This document shows positions 35,006 to 47,735 of a stretch of DNA of 64,000 bases, piece by piece; position 1 is the first letter of the stretch; every line of letters begins with the position of its first letter. The DNA is from Amborella trichopoda (lineage: Eukaryota; Streptophyta; Magnoliopsida; Amborellales; Amborellaceae): assembly GCF_000471905.2 (NCBI RefSeq), contig NW_006499363.1:551057-615056 (forward strand), given 5' to 3'. The position numbers were made by a program, and so were the translations under genes. The notes beneath the pieces were generated by a model that was not told the DNA's origin, did not search any database, and saw only the letters and a list, made by a program, of their open reading frames with translations.

Positions 35006-38000
35006 ATGCTGCTTTTCCTTCGCTTCTGCGCTGTACTCTTCTGCCTCCTCCTCCTCGTGAGCCTTGGCCTCTGTGGAGACCCTTTTACCTTCTTTAACTG
35101 GGAAGTCTCTTATCTCACTGCCTCTCCCCTTGGAGTGAAGCAACAGGTATTTAATTGTTTAGATTTATGCAGATGTTACTATTTGTTCCATGACTATTTG
35201 GCATTCTCAATTAGACTGTACAATTCCTCAAGAATTGCACTACTCTGTATCAATCCATGATTTCGCTTTCTTCGAGTCTGTAATCTGATGATCTGGGAGT
35301 ACTTTGTAAGGGAAAATTATTCAGTGGAAGTGGGTTTTTCGTTCTTTCTTACTTTTAGTGTTCTACTCTTTATGAATCCCTGATTTCGTTTTCTTCGAGT
35401 CTGTATTCTGATGATATGGGAGTACTTTGCAAGGGAAAAATTATTCAGTGAAAGTGGGTTTTTTGTTCTTTCTTACCTTTAGTGTTCCTTTTGAGGGTCT
35501 ACTTTGTTCTGTAGATTTTGTCATTTGCATTTCTGTTTGGTATCTCTTTTTTTTTTTGTTTTCTATCATTGTGCTTCTTTTATCTCTGGCTTGGAACTAG
35601 AAAATTTGTTTTCTGTCAGTGTGCTTCTTTTATCTCTGGCTTGGAACTAGAAAATCCTAGAATCAAAGCTGAAAATTTTCATGAAGTGCTATTTGCTTGG
35701 AGAGGGTTGAGTGTCATATCGAAGTTATGCTTCCTTCTCTGTATTTTAATCTGTGATAATGCCTGAAGAATCAATAAGAAGATAGGGTAATGCTTAGTGG
35801 TGAAACTGGTGGAGAAAGTGGTTTCCAATTGGGGAAAAGTAAAAGGAAGACATTGGTCCTTGTCATTCTTCAGGTTTCCCTGTTTGAAGATTAGGGAGTA
35901 CAGCTATGGTTCATCTCGCTTCTTGATGTTGGAACTAAACATATATAACATCGCAGATTCTTCTATGCAATTGAAAAAACAAATGCTGCCTTCTCTGAAA
36001 GCTTTTACCAGAAACTCAAGGGCACGGATTTTAGTTTCTATGACTACTCTACATTAGAAGTGCCTCCTGCTTTTGTAGAAGTTCATCCTAGTATTTGGAG
36101 AAATACAAAATGCTTCTTTCAGTGAAATTTGGCAGATTTAAAGTGAGAGGATGTGGTCTTCTTAAGATCAATGCAGAAAGTTGCCCTGCAATATTGACTG
36201 ATACATTTTGTTGTTTTGTGAATTTGCACGAGCTTGTTTGTCCCAAGGATTTCAATGAAGCGACATTATGTGCTGAGGAAGATGAAGTTTAAGAAACCAA
36301 AGTAGGAGAAGTTTTTAGTTAGTGTATTGAAGATGAACTTTGATGGGTTGCAGGTGGAAATCAAGGGGTTCAAGGCCAGGTGCATTGTCACAGATGTTCA
36401 AGCAACTGTTATGGAAGCAGCCATAGTTGTCATCGTGTTTGTGAAAAGCATTGGTTTGAGGGTATTAGGCTCTGCCAAGGCATATGCTTTTTAGGAATGG
36501 AGCAACTGAAGAGGACGCCTTGTGGGTTATGAGCATCTTCTTAAAGAAACATGCACAGGATGGATTTGGGGAATAATGCATGACCATGGGCAATTGCTCA
36601 GAGATAGATCATTGAATACATTCAGGAAGCCAGTGGGGTAGCTAACTCTTTGGCAATGTCATTAAGTGGGGAGGCAGGAATCCATGTGCCCTGGAGTTTG
36701 GGTGACCTTATGGAAGAAACCATCCCTTGCAACTGCTCAGCTGGGGTTTGTTTCTGCTCTATCTCATAGAACATCAAAATCTTTGATTGGTTAGTTGAGG
36801 AAGGAGTGGGGTTATTCATCCTACTGCTGGGGAACTATTTCATCCAGTCTTAATCCCTTCTTCCTAATTTTTTTCTTTTTCTTTTTCTTCATTTTTGTTG
36901 TATGTATCCTTTTTTATTTGCAACTGAATGAGAAAATATTCTAAATATTTTCCAGTGGCAAATTCAACTTTTTAATCATAAGGCGGAGCCTGACTTTTTT
37001 GAGCACTGGGGAATGCTTCTGATGTCCTTTTCTGGTCTTCAATCTAGAATAGCACATAGATTGCTAAATATCATTTTCTTTGCATTTTTCCTATCTCGTA
37101 GGTTTGTGACTTTGAGTTTATTAAATTTTGTATCCTTCTCAATAATTTGTGTACAATTCTATATTCCAAATCCTTTTATATCTTGGCCAAGGTTGAGAAA
37201 AAAAGTTCTGGGGTTTATTGACAGTGAACATTCAAACATAATTGCAGCACATAGCTTGGGGTAGAGTAGAAAGAAAAAAAAAGGGCTGGCCAGCTTGTTG
37301 GTTTTTTTAAGACAGATCTTGAGGGGGTGATTAAACTTAAGTTTGGTGCAAGTTCAAGGGAGAAATTATGGCCCTGCTGGAGTAGGGGAGTAGCAATAGA
37401 TCACAGACAATGAATATTATTGCGGTTTTCTGGAGCACTGGTTGTTGTGTGTCTCTAACAAGGGCAGAATCGAGAGCATTATTACACGGGTTATTGAGAT
37501 CCTAGCTGGAGGCAAGTCCAAATAGAAGGAGATGCAAGGCTGCAAAGAGACTGAATGTCCACAGCATTTGGCAAATATTTTGGGAATCAAGCAAAAATTT
37601 TTACTATATAAGAAAAGCTGAGTAGCTGGCGGATCTCTTGGCAGGGGAAGGGGTCTCCAAACCGTCTTTTGTAATATAATAACTAATATAGCAGTTCTAA
37701 CTATTTTCAAACCCGATTTGTATAGAGAAGTATAAAAATTTTTTAGGAATGAAATTAAGTTAACAAAAAAAAAATTCTTTTATCAGTATAACAGAATGAA
37801 TAGTTGTAGGTTACGAAGTTGACTTGCTTTTTGACTTTTTCAACTTATCTCTGTGAAAGAATATTTATTAATTGACAAAGTATTTATTAGTTAACATAGT
37901 TGCCTAGGAAACATAAGGAGAAGAAGAATCAATATATGGTGGCTGGCCTTAATACAAGTATGCTAAAAATGCACAGACCCACATCAGAAACACAGACCCT

Positions 38001-41000
38001 AAATATGGCCATTCAAACGCAACAAGTCCATATGTCATTGCTCATTAAGAGCGCAGAAGGTGATATTTTGAGTAACTGACTTGATTAGCGACTTACCTAG
38101 CAAAAAAGGGTACACGGATGCTTCTGAGTCTTTGAGGTGTTAGACATGCATATTGGATCTATACGCGTCGACACATGCCAACAACCATGGGCACACATAT
38201 CCAAGTTACATCCCTTGACTGTCAGAAACAGAACAAGAAAGGAACCAGCAAAGTATAGCTTACACAACTTATTGAAATAGTTTGTCCAAGCCATCTGGAC
38301 ATGGCTATATCTGTTTGTAAGTTTGTTTGTACCATTAGTCACACTTAAAACCATTTGCTACAAAGTGCTTATTGTAACTTCTCACAAAGTGTGTATCTTA
38401 ATCTGTGCTGTGATCATGTTGGGTGAATGCGGTAATCACAATGAATATGGTATTGCTTGATAATGCTTGTTCTCCTACTTGCGACTGTCTTGTTCATCAG
38501 TTAATCAGATTTCAGCTGCTATTGTAGGTTATTGGTATTAATGGGAACTTCCCAGGACCTACTGTGAATGCAACCACAAACTGGAACCTTGTAATAAATG
38601 TCCAAAACAATTTGGATGAGCCTTTACTTCTTACATGGTACGTATTTTGTATTTACTCTGAATAATTGTATTACATAATGAAACTATATCCTCAGAGCCC
38701 CTAAGTTATGTATCTTAACGATGCTAGGAATGGAATACAAGTTAGAAGAAACTCTTGGCAGGATGGTGTCTTAGGGACAAACTGCCCTATTCCATCTGGG
38801 TGGAATTGGACATATCAATTTCAAGTTAAAGATCAAATTGGGAGCTTTTTTTATTTCCCTTCCATCCATTTCCAAAGAGCAGCTGGTGGCTACGGTGGAA
38901 TCATTGTTAACAATAGAGAAGTTATTCCCGTACCTTTTGGGACACCAGATGGAGATATTACACTGTTCATAAGTGATTGGTATACCAGAAGCCATAAGGT
39001 CATATTAAGTGCTCTCTAATCTCCAATGAAATAAGGTAAGCTAGTTTCCTCTTAGAATAACATTTCAACCAACCTGCATGACAGGATTTGCGGAAGGCCC
39101 TTGAAGATGGCAATGACCTTGGGATTCCTGATGGAATTCTCTTCAATGGATTGGGGCCCTATCGCTACAATGAGACTATTGTTCCTGCCGGGATTAGTTA
39201 TGCAAAGATAGATGTCGAACCAGGTAAGATGCAAATACCTCTTCCAATACTTAATTCTGTTGATTACTAAGTTACCATTTCGTATAATTATTTATTTATT
39301 TTTTAGCAAATTGATGTCGCATTATTTTTGTGTAAATATCAGGTAAAACATATCGTATTCGAGTTCACAATGTGGGCATGAGGACTAGCCTAAACTTCCG
39401 AATCCAGAATCATAATTTGCTCCTTGTGGAAACTGAAGGTTCCTACACAATCCAACAAAATTATACAAATATGGATATCCATGTTGGGCAGTCCTACTCA
39501 TTCTTGGTCACTATGGATCAAAATGCTAGTAGTGACTACTATATTGTTGCAAGTCCTCGGCTTTTCAATCCAGCTGCATCATGGACAGGATTAATTGGTG
39601 TTGCCATCTTACACTATTCCAATTCCCAGGGTCCTGCGTCAGGTCCGCTTCCAGATCCTCCGAATGATGAATATGACAAGTACTTCTCAATGAACCAGGC
39701 AAGATCCATCAAGTATGGAGATTTCTATGTGTTTATCCATATATAAACATCTATATGTATTGTGTGTATTCTGTTTACATGTTTCTTTTCGATTTAATGA
39801 AGGGAAAGCATATCAAATGGACTATGGAATGGTCAGTCCATTGGGTCATCATTTATCACCAACCATTGAAATGTTGGATGGTTGTGGAGAGAATTGTTTG
39901 TTTTCTTATCCAGAGAGAGTATGTTATAATCTAATGGACTATTGCAAAACCACTGTCCATTGAAGTGAAAGATGGTGACCGGGAGAGTGAGTGACCCACC
40001 AGAGCAGGAGATGGCCACAATATCTCTCTCTGTCCCCCCACCCCCCCCAAATTACCATCCATCATTTATTTGCAGTGATGACCCATTGGACTTTGGTTTT
40101 CCTTATTTGATTGGATTGTCACATACTTCCTTTCTGATCAATTTCATGTTCTTTAGCTGTGGAACTTTAACTTGATGATCAGGTGGAATGTCTCTGCTGG
40201 TGCCGCTCGTCCTAATCCACAGGGGTCATTTAAGTATGGTCAGATTCCTGTCACAGATGTGTATGTGTTGCTTAATAGAGCTCCAGAGATGATAAATGGG
40301 AAGCCACGGACCGCTCTTAATGGGTTGTCATATATTGCACCAACAACACCTCTAAGGCTTGCCCAACAGTTCAATGTTCCTGGAGTTTTCAAGCTTGATT
40401 TCCCAAACCAAATGATGGATAGACCACCGAAACTGGACACATCTATAATCAATGCTACATATAGAGGGTTTTTTGAAATTATTTTCCAGAATAATGACAC
40501 GTCTGTGCAAAGCTACCACTTGGATGGATATGCATTTTTTGTTGTTGGGTAAGCTGTATTGAGATATTTTTTTTTTATGTTATCGGCAAATTATTAATCT
40601 TGCATTACGCGGCTGTGCATATGGGTTTCAGAATGGACTATGGAGAGTGGACTGAGAACAGCAGAGGCACTTATAACAAATGGGATGGAGTTGCTCGATG
40701 CACAACACAAGTACGTGTATTCTAGTAGCTTGAAAAAATCTGACATCATACAGCACCACAATTTTGAAATTTAATGTCTTTCAACATCAAATTTATCAAC
40801 TATTCTGCTCATATATTCCTAGTGATTATAATTGAACCCATAATTAAATCTACCCCAAGTACCTAAAACTTGAACCCATAATTAAGTTCCTATTCTAACC
40901 ATTTACATTAGTTGCAACCGAATATTAATCCACATTCTCTGCACTTCTACAGACTTGCTAGACCTTTCCCTTCTCAGATACTCATTCACTAAGCTGGAAC

Positions 41001-44000
41001 CAAACATCATCGAAATTCCTAGGCACGAGTGGTATAAACTTAAACCTAAAAATGTAAAAATTCAACATGTGCTAATTCTCATATCTCGCTCTCTATCATC
41101 TCTCTCTATCTATCTATCAATCTATCTCTGGGCTATGTAACTCTCAATTCCTTCTCTATGTGATGACATTTATGAACTGTGAATGTGCCGTGCAGAAATA
41201 TGTCCATAGTTAGCATAGATATATGTAGCATAGTTAACAGGCATGCCACATTGAGAAACCAAGATCTATAGGTTTATTATGAATCTTCACCAATATTCTG
41301 CCTAAATTGCCTCTCTTGAATTCTTAACGTGATTTTGATACTCTTAAATTTAACAAATTATGCTCAACGTCTTGTTATCTTTGGGCTTTATCGTACTTTG
41401 TTCCATCCAAAATATCTACACTTCCCAGTTTGATACTCATGTTTCCTGAAATTCCCTTGCCTGTTGGTAGTATAGGCAATCTCTCTTTTTACCTCAAATA
41501 ACCAATACAGCTAGCTGACTTCACTGCCAATATTTTTTTGATGAGCCAATGGTTCAAACTCAAAATCTTAGTTATATTTATTATTTCAAAAAATTATTTT
41601 TAGCCCATAAGACTCTTTTTCAGTACGTCTGGTGGATATGCCCTATTCTGAAATGGTTATAGCCAAAAGTATTTTCATGGTAACTATCATTCCAAGTGTT
41701 CCCTGATTATGAATCCTTGTTGCACATGCTTATCATCTCACTAAATCAATCAAAAGTTCCCTGAAGGTTTCATTACGTGATAAAACTATTGGGGAAATTT
41801 TCGAGTCAAATGCATTGCAGAAAAAGATATTTATAGCTACAGAAAAAGATAAATTGCACAGATATTTCACTGGCAAGAATACATGGCTCAATATTGTTTG
41901 TTTATTCATTATCTATTGCTATTCTCATCCCCTAATACAATTTTGAATTCCTTTTTTGGTTTCTACATTTAAAAATGTCCGTAACATGACAGAATGTGGC
42001 TGATCCATTTTTGTTTTATGACATTAGTGGCTGTTATAAAGGAAAGAATGGACAGGTCCCGGGTTTATCTTAGGGCATTGTGATATACATTTAAATATTC
42101 TGAAGTGTTTGTCGAGCTTGATTAATGGTGATTAACATGCATACACACTAACTAGTAGAGCTTCAGACCACTAGTAGTATGCTACTTTATTTCCAATATA
42201 TATAATATATTTAGAGTTTTATGTATATGTATTAAAATCTTTCTCTCTCATGTATATGTATTAAAATCTCTCTCTCTATCTCACGCACATAGAATCCACA
42301 ATTACAACCCTTTCTCTCTCTTTCCCTTAAATATGTATCTCTCTCTTCATTAACCCACAAAGCTAAATTTCTTTTTATCATTAAATGAAATCAACCTTGC
42401 TAGTCTCTCTCTTTCTCTCTCTCTCTAACTACACAATCAATCCTACTAGTCTCTCTCTCACTCAATAAGCCAATCCTATTAGTTTCTCTACACAAACCTG
42501 AACTATTTTTCTCTCCCCCCCAAAGCTCCCTCTCTCTCACCCTCCCCAAACCCATGAACCTAGGACTCTCTCTGTCTCTCTCCCCCTTGTAACTCAAAAT
42601 CCTAGCTCTCATTCTCTCCCTACATAAAACCAACCTCCCTCTCTATCAGGCCAACTGTATCTCATTTTTAAATATTTAAATTGAGGGTACTTGCGATGAT
42701 TAGAAAATGCTGGTCTCTACATACAAGATGCTCATAATCCAGTTTATCTTGCACTGAATCTCAACCTAGGGATCAATTGAGCTCCACGATTGACCCTAGG
42801 GGCTGTTGTATGTAACAGCCAAATATTGAGGCAAGAACAATGATCTGTGGAACATCCTAGAGTATCTAGGTATAATGGATGATCTTTGTGAGTCATAATG
42901 GTAAGATCCACATTGAGTGTTTTATTCAATAGTTGGGCTTGACAGAAATTTCTTTTGAATGAAATGAATAGCCAGATGAGTGTACAACTTGTTGCAACCA
43001 AGCTCTATGGAGTATGCCAACTCCTAGTGGAAACACGTTTAAAAATCTCAACTTACAAATAAAAAATGTCAATTTTTTATTAAAATAAGATGAAAAGTAA
43101 CTTGGAGGTAGCCGACTCCAATTAGTTGGGAAAAGGCTTTGACGATAATGATGAATACGATGAAAATAAGTCGAAAAAAAAATTCCTCTTTTGGATCATG
43201 AGCAATTTTCATCTAGACCTCCAAAATCTTGGACAAAAAGAGAAGAGGGTAGATGATTATGCAAGGGAATTTTATAGACTTACAGCTCAAAACAACCTCT
43301 GCGTTATCAGAGGACAAAGGGTGGTACATTATGTTGATGGGCCCCAACCCGCCATTAGAGATGAGATTTTCCATTATGTTGATGTGCTTCAACCTGCCAT
43401 TAGGGATGAGGTTTTCCTATACTGCCATAGACTAATTGCTCTGCGAGTATAGATCAACTTACAATGAAGCATTCTTTACCTGGAAGAAGCAAAGAAGAAA
43501 TGAGATCAAGTGGCCACCTCCAAGTTCACTTGTTATCAGCATAATGAAACATGACACCGAACTTATGAATTCACAAAGAGGAAATACACTTGGATAAAGA
43601 AAAACTGATGAAATTGATGAAGAAGATGAGTATCATAAGTGTACACCTACGAGGCAATGAAGGAGATGGACTTTGATTCAACTTTTGAGTTTTACAAGCT
43701 CGGGGTTTAACTTCTCCCAACCCCAAAGAATGGCATAACTAGTTTTTTAAATTTTTGTTTTTTTTTTGTGATTAACATTAGGGTTACGTGTTCTTCCAAT
43801 TTTTTAGGTATCTTATGGTATTTATTTAGTTTTGAGTTTTTTAGATAATTGAAGGATAGGGTTTGAAGTTTGATTTTGAGATTAATTTTGAGAAGATGAA
43901 GGGCTATGATTTAGTAGTGATTATAGTTTCTTATGGGGCAAGTTAGGATGTTATAGTTCATTTTATAAATGTGATTGTGTTAGATAAGAAAAAACAAAGC

Positions 44001-44309
44001 AGAAGGATATATTTTTTTTCATATTATGAAAAGACCTTTTGAGGTGGATTCACTTGTGGGGTCTTAGAAAGAGCATAAACTCCCCTTCTTCTTTTTTTCA
44101 TGTTAATGGGGGCAGTAGGTAGGAATGAAACCTGTGATGTCATGTTGTGGTTTTGCTCCCTTGACCATCCTAACCTCGGGCCCATTCCTATAATCTCCCA
44201 ATCTTTTATCTTTTTCTTTTTGGTCGTTTGCTTTCTCCCTCTGAACTTCATCAACAATTTCTGGCAATGGCCAGGCCAGGTAGCCCATTGCCAGCCTTAT
44301 AATAGTGGA

Positions 44310-44359
<50 letters not shown>

Positions 44360-45318
44360 TTAGTTATAGTGTTAGTTTAGTTTTAGTTTAGTTAGTAGTA
44401 CTAACTAATATAGTGTGTACGTAGTAGTAACTAATTAACTTAACTTAAGTTTAAGTAAGTAAGTTAAGTTAGGTGGTTGGTAGGTANNNNNNNNNNNNNN
44501 NNNNNNNNNNNNNNNNNNNNNNNNNNNNNNNNNNNNNNNNNNNNNNNNNNNNNNNNNNNNNNNNNNNNNNNNNNNNNNNNNAGAGAGAGAGAGAGTTTTT
44601 TACATGCAGTTTTTTATGGTTTATGCAATACATATGTGCATGGAACATTATACATTTTAGAAGTGAATTAGTGGTGTGAGGTTCAATGACTAGTGTATGG
44701 CTAGTGTACATGCATGCTAGTCATTTTTACTCAGCTTTGAGTTCTATATAACACTCGCTTTAAAATTTTTAGATGCATTTTAAGATACCTTTTAGAAGAA
44801 CACGAGCTGTGGGTGGACCTGGCCATGGACCCTGTCCTAGGACTGGTCTCCATGCCAGATTTAGGGACCAGTGCGCTTTTTGTGTTGGGCCAGACTGGGC
44901 CAGCCGGCCCATTGCCGGGCCTCTGTTTACCACTTTTCCCATCACATTTATTTAATATCATGGGCAGGATTAATTTCCTTTATGATGGCAGTTATTCTTG
45001 TTATAACGGTTTTGAAAAACGTGAGTCATATGATATCATTAAAAGCTTTTTACGTTATAATCGACTGCTGTTCTTGAGAATGATCAGTAGTTATTGTCTT
45101 CAAGTCTTCAAGTCATCCTGTAAGTAGTGCTTAGATATTAGAAGAGCTAGTGGAAAGATTTATTCTATTGAACGATCTAAAGAGAGTTTTCCTTGTGTGC
45201 TCCAATTGAACCTATGCTGATTGTTAAATCATAAGGGGAAACGCAGCTTCCCATTCGAGTCTCAGCTGGATAACAAATCAACGAACCTAGTTAAAAGCTG
45301 GAAATGTGCTCTTTGTAT

Positions 45319-45350
<32 letters not shown>

Positions 45351-46596
45351 GAGAGTGACCATGCCCTGACTACCACTATTTGCCTCTCCCTCTCTTTCTC
45401 ATTTGATGTGTGTGGATAGGTGTTTCCTGGTGCATGGACGGCAATTTTAGTCTCTCTCGACAATGATGGCATGTGGAACTTGCGGACACAGAATTTGGAT
45501 TCGTGGTACCTTGGACAGGAGACATACATGAGTATTGTCAATCCAGAGATAAATGGCAAGACCGAGATGCCCTTGCCTGATAATGCCCTATATTGTGGGG
45601 TCCTCTCAAGCATGCAAAGGTATGCTATGTTTCGGCTGCTATTACTACCATTCTAACCAGTGACATGCAGCTTGAACTCGGTCAAATTGGTTCCTTCAGA
45701 AACCTGGGCCCCAATATAAACAGTCCACTTGGTAAAACTCAAGCAAGTTTTTCAATTTATTTGATCAGTATAAAAAGGTACCGTGAGTCAGAGCTGGGGT
45801 TTCGCCCTTTGTTTTGACTCCAAGGCCACCCCCGTGTGGGCCAATTCAGTGGAACGCATTGTTAGGTGGGAATTTCGGCTGGGTCCGCATATGTGTTTGA
45901 AATGATTAAGAATAGTATGAAAGAAGGTGTAGTGTCCACCGTGGGATTTAGTTCCATGTTTTCACCATGTTTTTAAGACCTCATTACCGCTGCAGAAAGG
46001 ACATATTATGTATTAGGGTAATGCAATCTTACGTTAGGGGCATATCTTTCTAATTCACATGACTTGGCAACTGGGCAACTCAATTTGACTTGGAGAGTTT
46101 ATTTGAAAAAGCTTTTCCATTCAGTGATGTAGTTGCCAACTCAAGTTGACTTGGAGAGTTTCTCTAAGTTGAAAAAGCTGTTCTATTCAGTGATTGCAAC
46201 CAATACATGTGGAGAACCTGGTCCTGTCTTGTTTGCCATCCAGTTTCTTCCTTTTTACTGAGTGCTAGAATTACTGTTACTACTTGTAGCGCCATTGCTA
46301 CTTCTGCTGCTACTATTAATGCCAATATCTCTATTTCTACTATTTGTCTATATTTAATATGTCATGAATCGGCTTTTATTGTGTGATTGAACAATGCTGC
46401 CTCTTTCATTGTCCTACATTTATATGGAGGGCCCAACAGTTTAGTCCATATTCAGTCTAGATTATGGGGAGCCATATTGTGGTGTTTTTGTAGGCCACAG
46501 TCACACAAGTGGAGCTTCTCTCATTCAGCACCAATTCTGAGACATCGAGTTTTTATGACTGCGCTTCTCACTACAGTAGCCATAATGTTTGTTTGA
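35006..46596 (+). CDS. SKS: SKU5-similar (SKS) multicopper-oxidase-like protein, GPI-anchor type, nine exons
   Basis: The exons are 35006-35146, 38528-38637, 38728-38998, 39085-39223, 39343-39712, 40183-40548, 40632-40710, 45420-45619 and 46494-46596. All have GT/AG introns and all phases agree, giving 592 codons plus TGA, close to Arabidopsis SKU5 (587). Residues 1-24 are a signal peptide. Three cupredoxin domains follow: FNWEVSYLTASPLGVKQQ onward, the middle domain from about 175, and the C-terminal domain to about 550. Copper ligands are replaced: the HWHG site reads TWNGIQ, the HSH site reads FYFPSIHFQRAAGGYGG, and the final HCH box reads NLDSWYLGQ. That fits the SKS family, which are not active oxidases. 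About eight N-glycosylation sequons are present. The last exon encodes a basic segment and a hydrophobic tail (FMTALLTTVAIMFV), a GPI-attachment signal as in SKU5/SKS1-3. The family acts at the plasma membrane and wall in directional cell expansion. The start was chosen because it alone places the hydrophobic leader first; upstream in-frame Met codons would bury it. Confidence 0.93.
35240..35488 (+). repeat. Intronic tandem duplication, 123-bp unit
   Basis: Two adjacent units in intron 1 of the SKS gene share TGATTTCG (35258 and 35381), TTCTTCGAGTCTGTA, GGGAGTACTTTG and TTATTCAGTG. The spacing is 123 bp with a few substitutions and one indel. A second, shorter duplication (about 47-bp unit, GTGCTTCTTTTATCTCTGGC) follows at 35565-35654. 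Confidence 0.85.
36320..36930 (+). pseudogene. L1-type RNase H fragment in SKS intron 1
   Basis: + strand reading across frameshifts gives LKMNFDGLQVEIKGF (the K-NFDG opening of plant LINE RNase H) near 36330. IQEASGVANSLAM (the REANxxADxLA box) follows near 36620, then a stop and a T-rich region. There is no intact frame. It is in the sense orientation within the 3.4 kb first intron. Confidence 0.6.
37290..37710 (+). pseudogene. Second L1-type RNase H fragment in SKS intron 1
   Basis: Readable pieces are LTRAESRALLHGL (37450-37490; an acidic catalytic box E-ARALL) and a downstream KAE-LADLLAGEGVS box (about 37615-37655). Frames shift between them. It is separate from, or a duplicate of, the 36320 fragment; the order of boxes suggests a second insertion. 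Confidence 0.6.
43092..43165 (+). mobile_element. RTE LINE 3' terminus, extremely 5'-truncated
   Basis: The words GTAGCCGACTCCAATTAGTTGGG followed by AAAAGGCTTTGACGATAATGATGAATACGATG match the 3' end of the RTE element at 12821-12880. A GAT-rich tail again replaces poly-A. Only about 70 bp were retained. Confidence 0.6.
43170..43480 (+). pseudogene. Ty3/gypsy gag fragment
   Basis: The translated segment contains KRVDDYAREFYRLTAQNNL and two copies of a Y(V/M)DGxQPAIRDE-like block. These match the retrotransposon gag consensus (VxxYxxEFxxLxxRNxL...RYxxGLxPxIxxxv). The second block at about 43370-43415 is a direct duplication of the first at about 43325-43365. No protease or pol follows. Confidence 0.6.
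44312..44600. repeat. GA microsatellite and TTAG-rich tract with assembly gap
   Basis: GA dinucleotides run from 44312 to 44356. A low-complexity region of TTAGTTAGTT, TAGTACTAACTAA and TTAAGTTTAAGTAAG words follows up to the gap (44487-44581). GA repeats resume at 44582-44596. The gap is probably a collapsed or unresolved microsatellite. Confidence 0.85.
44487..44581. other. Assembly gap (95 N)
   Basis: A run of 95 undetermined bases within SKS intron 7. It does not affect the coding exons. Confidence 1.
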
Positions 46597-47119
46597 GATC
46601 CTTAATTTTCATGTGCTAGCAATGTTAGTTTCGTTGTACCAATAGACTTTTTGTTCCTTATGTTTTACATTTACCAATGTACACATTTTTGAGAAATGAG
46701 AGACTTGGAGAGATTGATAATTCCTAGTTTTGTATACATTAGCATCTAAGAAACACGAAGTTGTGATGTGATTCCAAAAGGTGGCAGACATTTAAACTGT
46801 TTATGTCAAAACTTTTCTACATTTTTGCATAATCAAGATCACATTTCAACGTTCTCCCATATTCTGAGACTCGAAAGCATCTGAAGTTTAATGTATTATT
46901 TATTTTTCTTAAGGCTTCTTGTTATGGCATAAAGCAACATGACAAAAACTCCCACTACTAGGAAAGGCAACATTTTGCACAGTTTCCCAAGCGTTCATTT
47001 TCTTCGTTTATATCTTGAAAAAATGATTGCTCTATGAAGTTTTCGAAGCGATCCTCTTCTTCATGTATTCTAAGGACAAATCGAAAACTGTACCCATTAG
47101 CTTATAGCTAGCAACGTTA
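46597..47119 (+). other. 3' flank of the SKS gene
   Basis: T-rich sequence after the stop codon, presumably including the 3' UTR. No canonical AATAAA could be placed with confidence and no further coding sequence was seen. Confidence 0.4.
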
Positions 47120-47735
47120 CCAGGTAGTGTTAATTTCCAGGCCCGTGGCCGATGAAGACAACATTGATTCTTTGAGCAACCATAAACCAAGGGAGGTTGG
47201 TCTAACATACGATATTATGAGAACAAAAACAAGGGAGGTTGATATGACATACAATATTATGAGAACAATTGTGAAAAGCTTGAAACCCCTAAATCCTACG
47301 TAGGTAGATGTAGAAATAGGGTTTAGGAACAAGCCTTTTTTTTTTTTTGCTTTGTTTCTTTCCCTGCAACGACGAGCAACCCAATGATAGTAAGGGCCAA
47401 GTAAATGTGTTTCTTGAAATCCTAGAAGGATAGAAACAAGCGCTTGGGGAATCAGCAACGCATTGCCAATCCTCCATATTAGATCCCAATGGAACATTGT
47501 TTTTGGAGCAGTTCTTTAACAAAGTAGACCACTTAAAGACCAAACATGCATATGGTAGTAGTGGAATCGGAAAAATGATTGCCAGGGCACTCTAATTGTG
47601 TTAGAATCTGTGATCCGAGACTCATGACCCACAGTCATTTGCAGGATAAGAAACCGGTGCATCTAGGATGTGAATTATAGGATCTCCCATAAGAGCAATT
47701 CACATGCACGTATCACTATAGTACAAGGGGGATTC

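Larger units (their letters stand above)
40711..45419 (+). other. SKS intron 7 (4.7 kb), transposon-bearing
   Basis: This is the longest intron of the SKS gene, between the exon ending CTTQ and the exon starting VFPGAW. 40740-42150 is plain AT-rich sequence. 42230-42640 is CT-rich with many TCTCTCTC runs. 43080-43480 holds LINE and gypsy debris. 44310-44600 is a GA microsatellite with an assembly gap. 44800-44935 is GC-rich with GGGCCAGCCGGCCC-like words and no identified origin. Confidence 0.8.

Noticed and set aside
38999-39019. Read-through extension of SKS exon 3 (VILSAL)
   Set aside because: The donor at 38999 (AAG|GT) keeps the family sequence SDWYTRSHK joining DLRKALEDG in frame. The extension hits a stop.
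40021-40060. Extra exon between SKS exons 5 and 6 (intron 5 has open sequence)
   Set aside because: Joining 39712 to 40183 gives the expected family sequence ARSIKWNVSAG with no gap, so no exon is needed.
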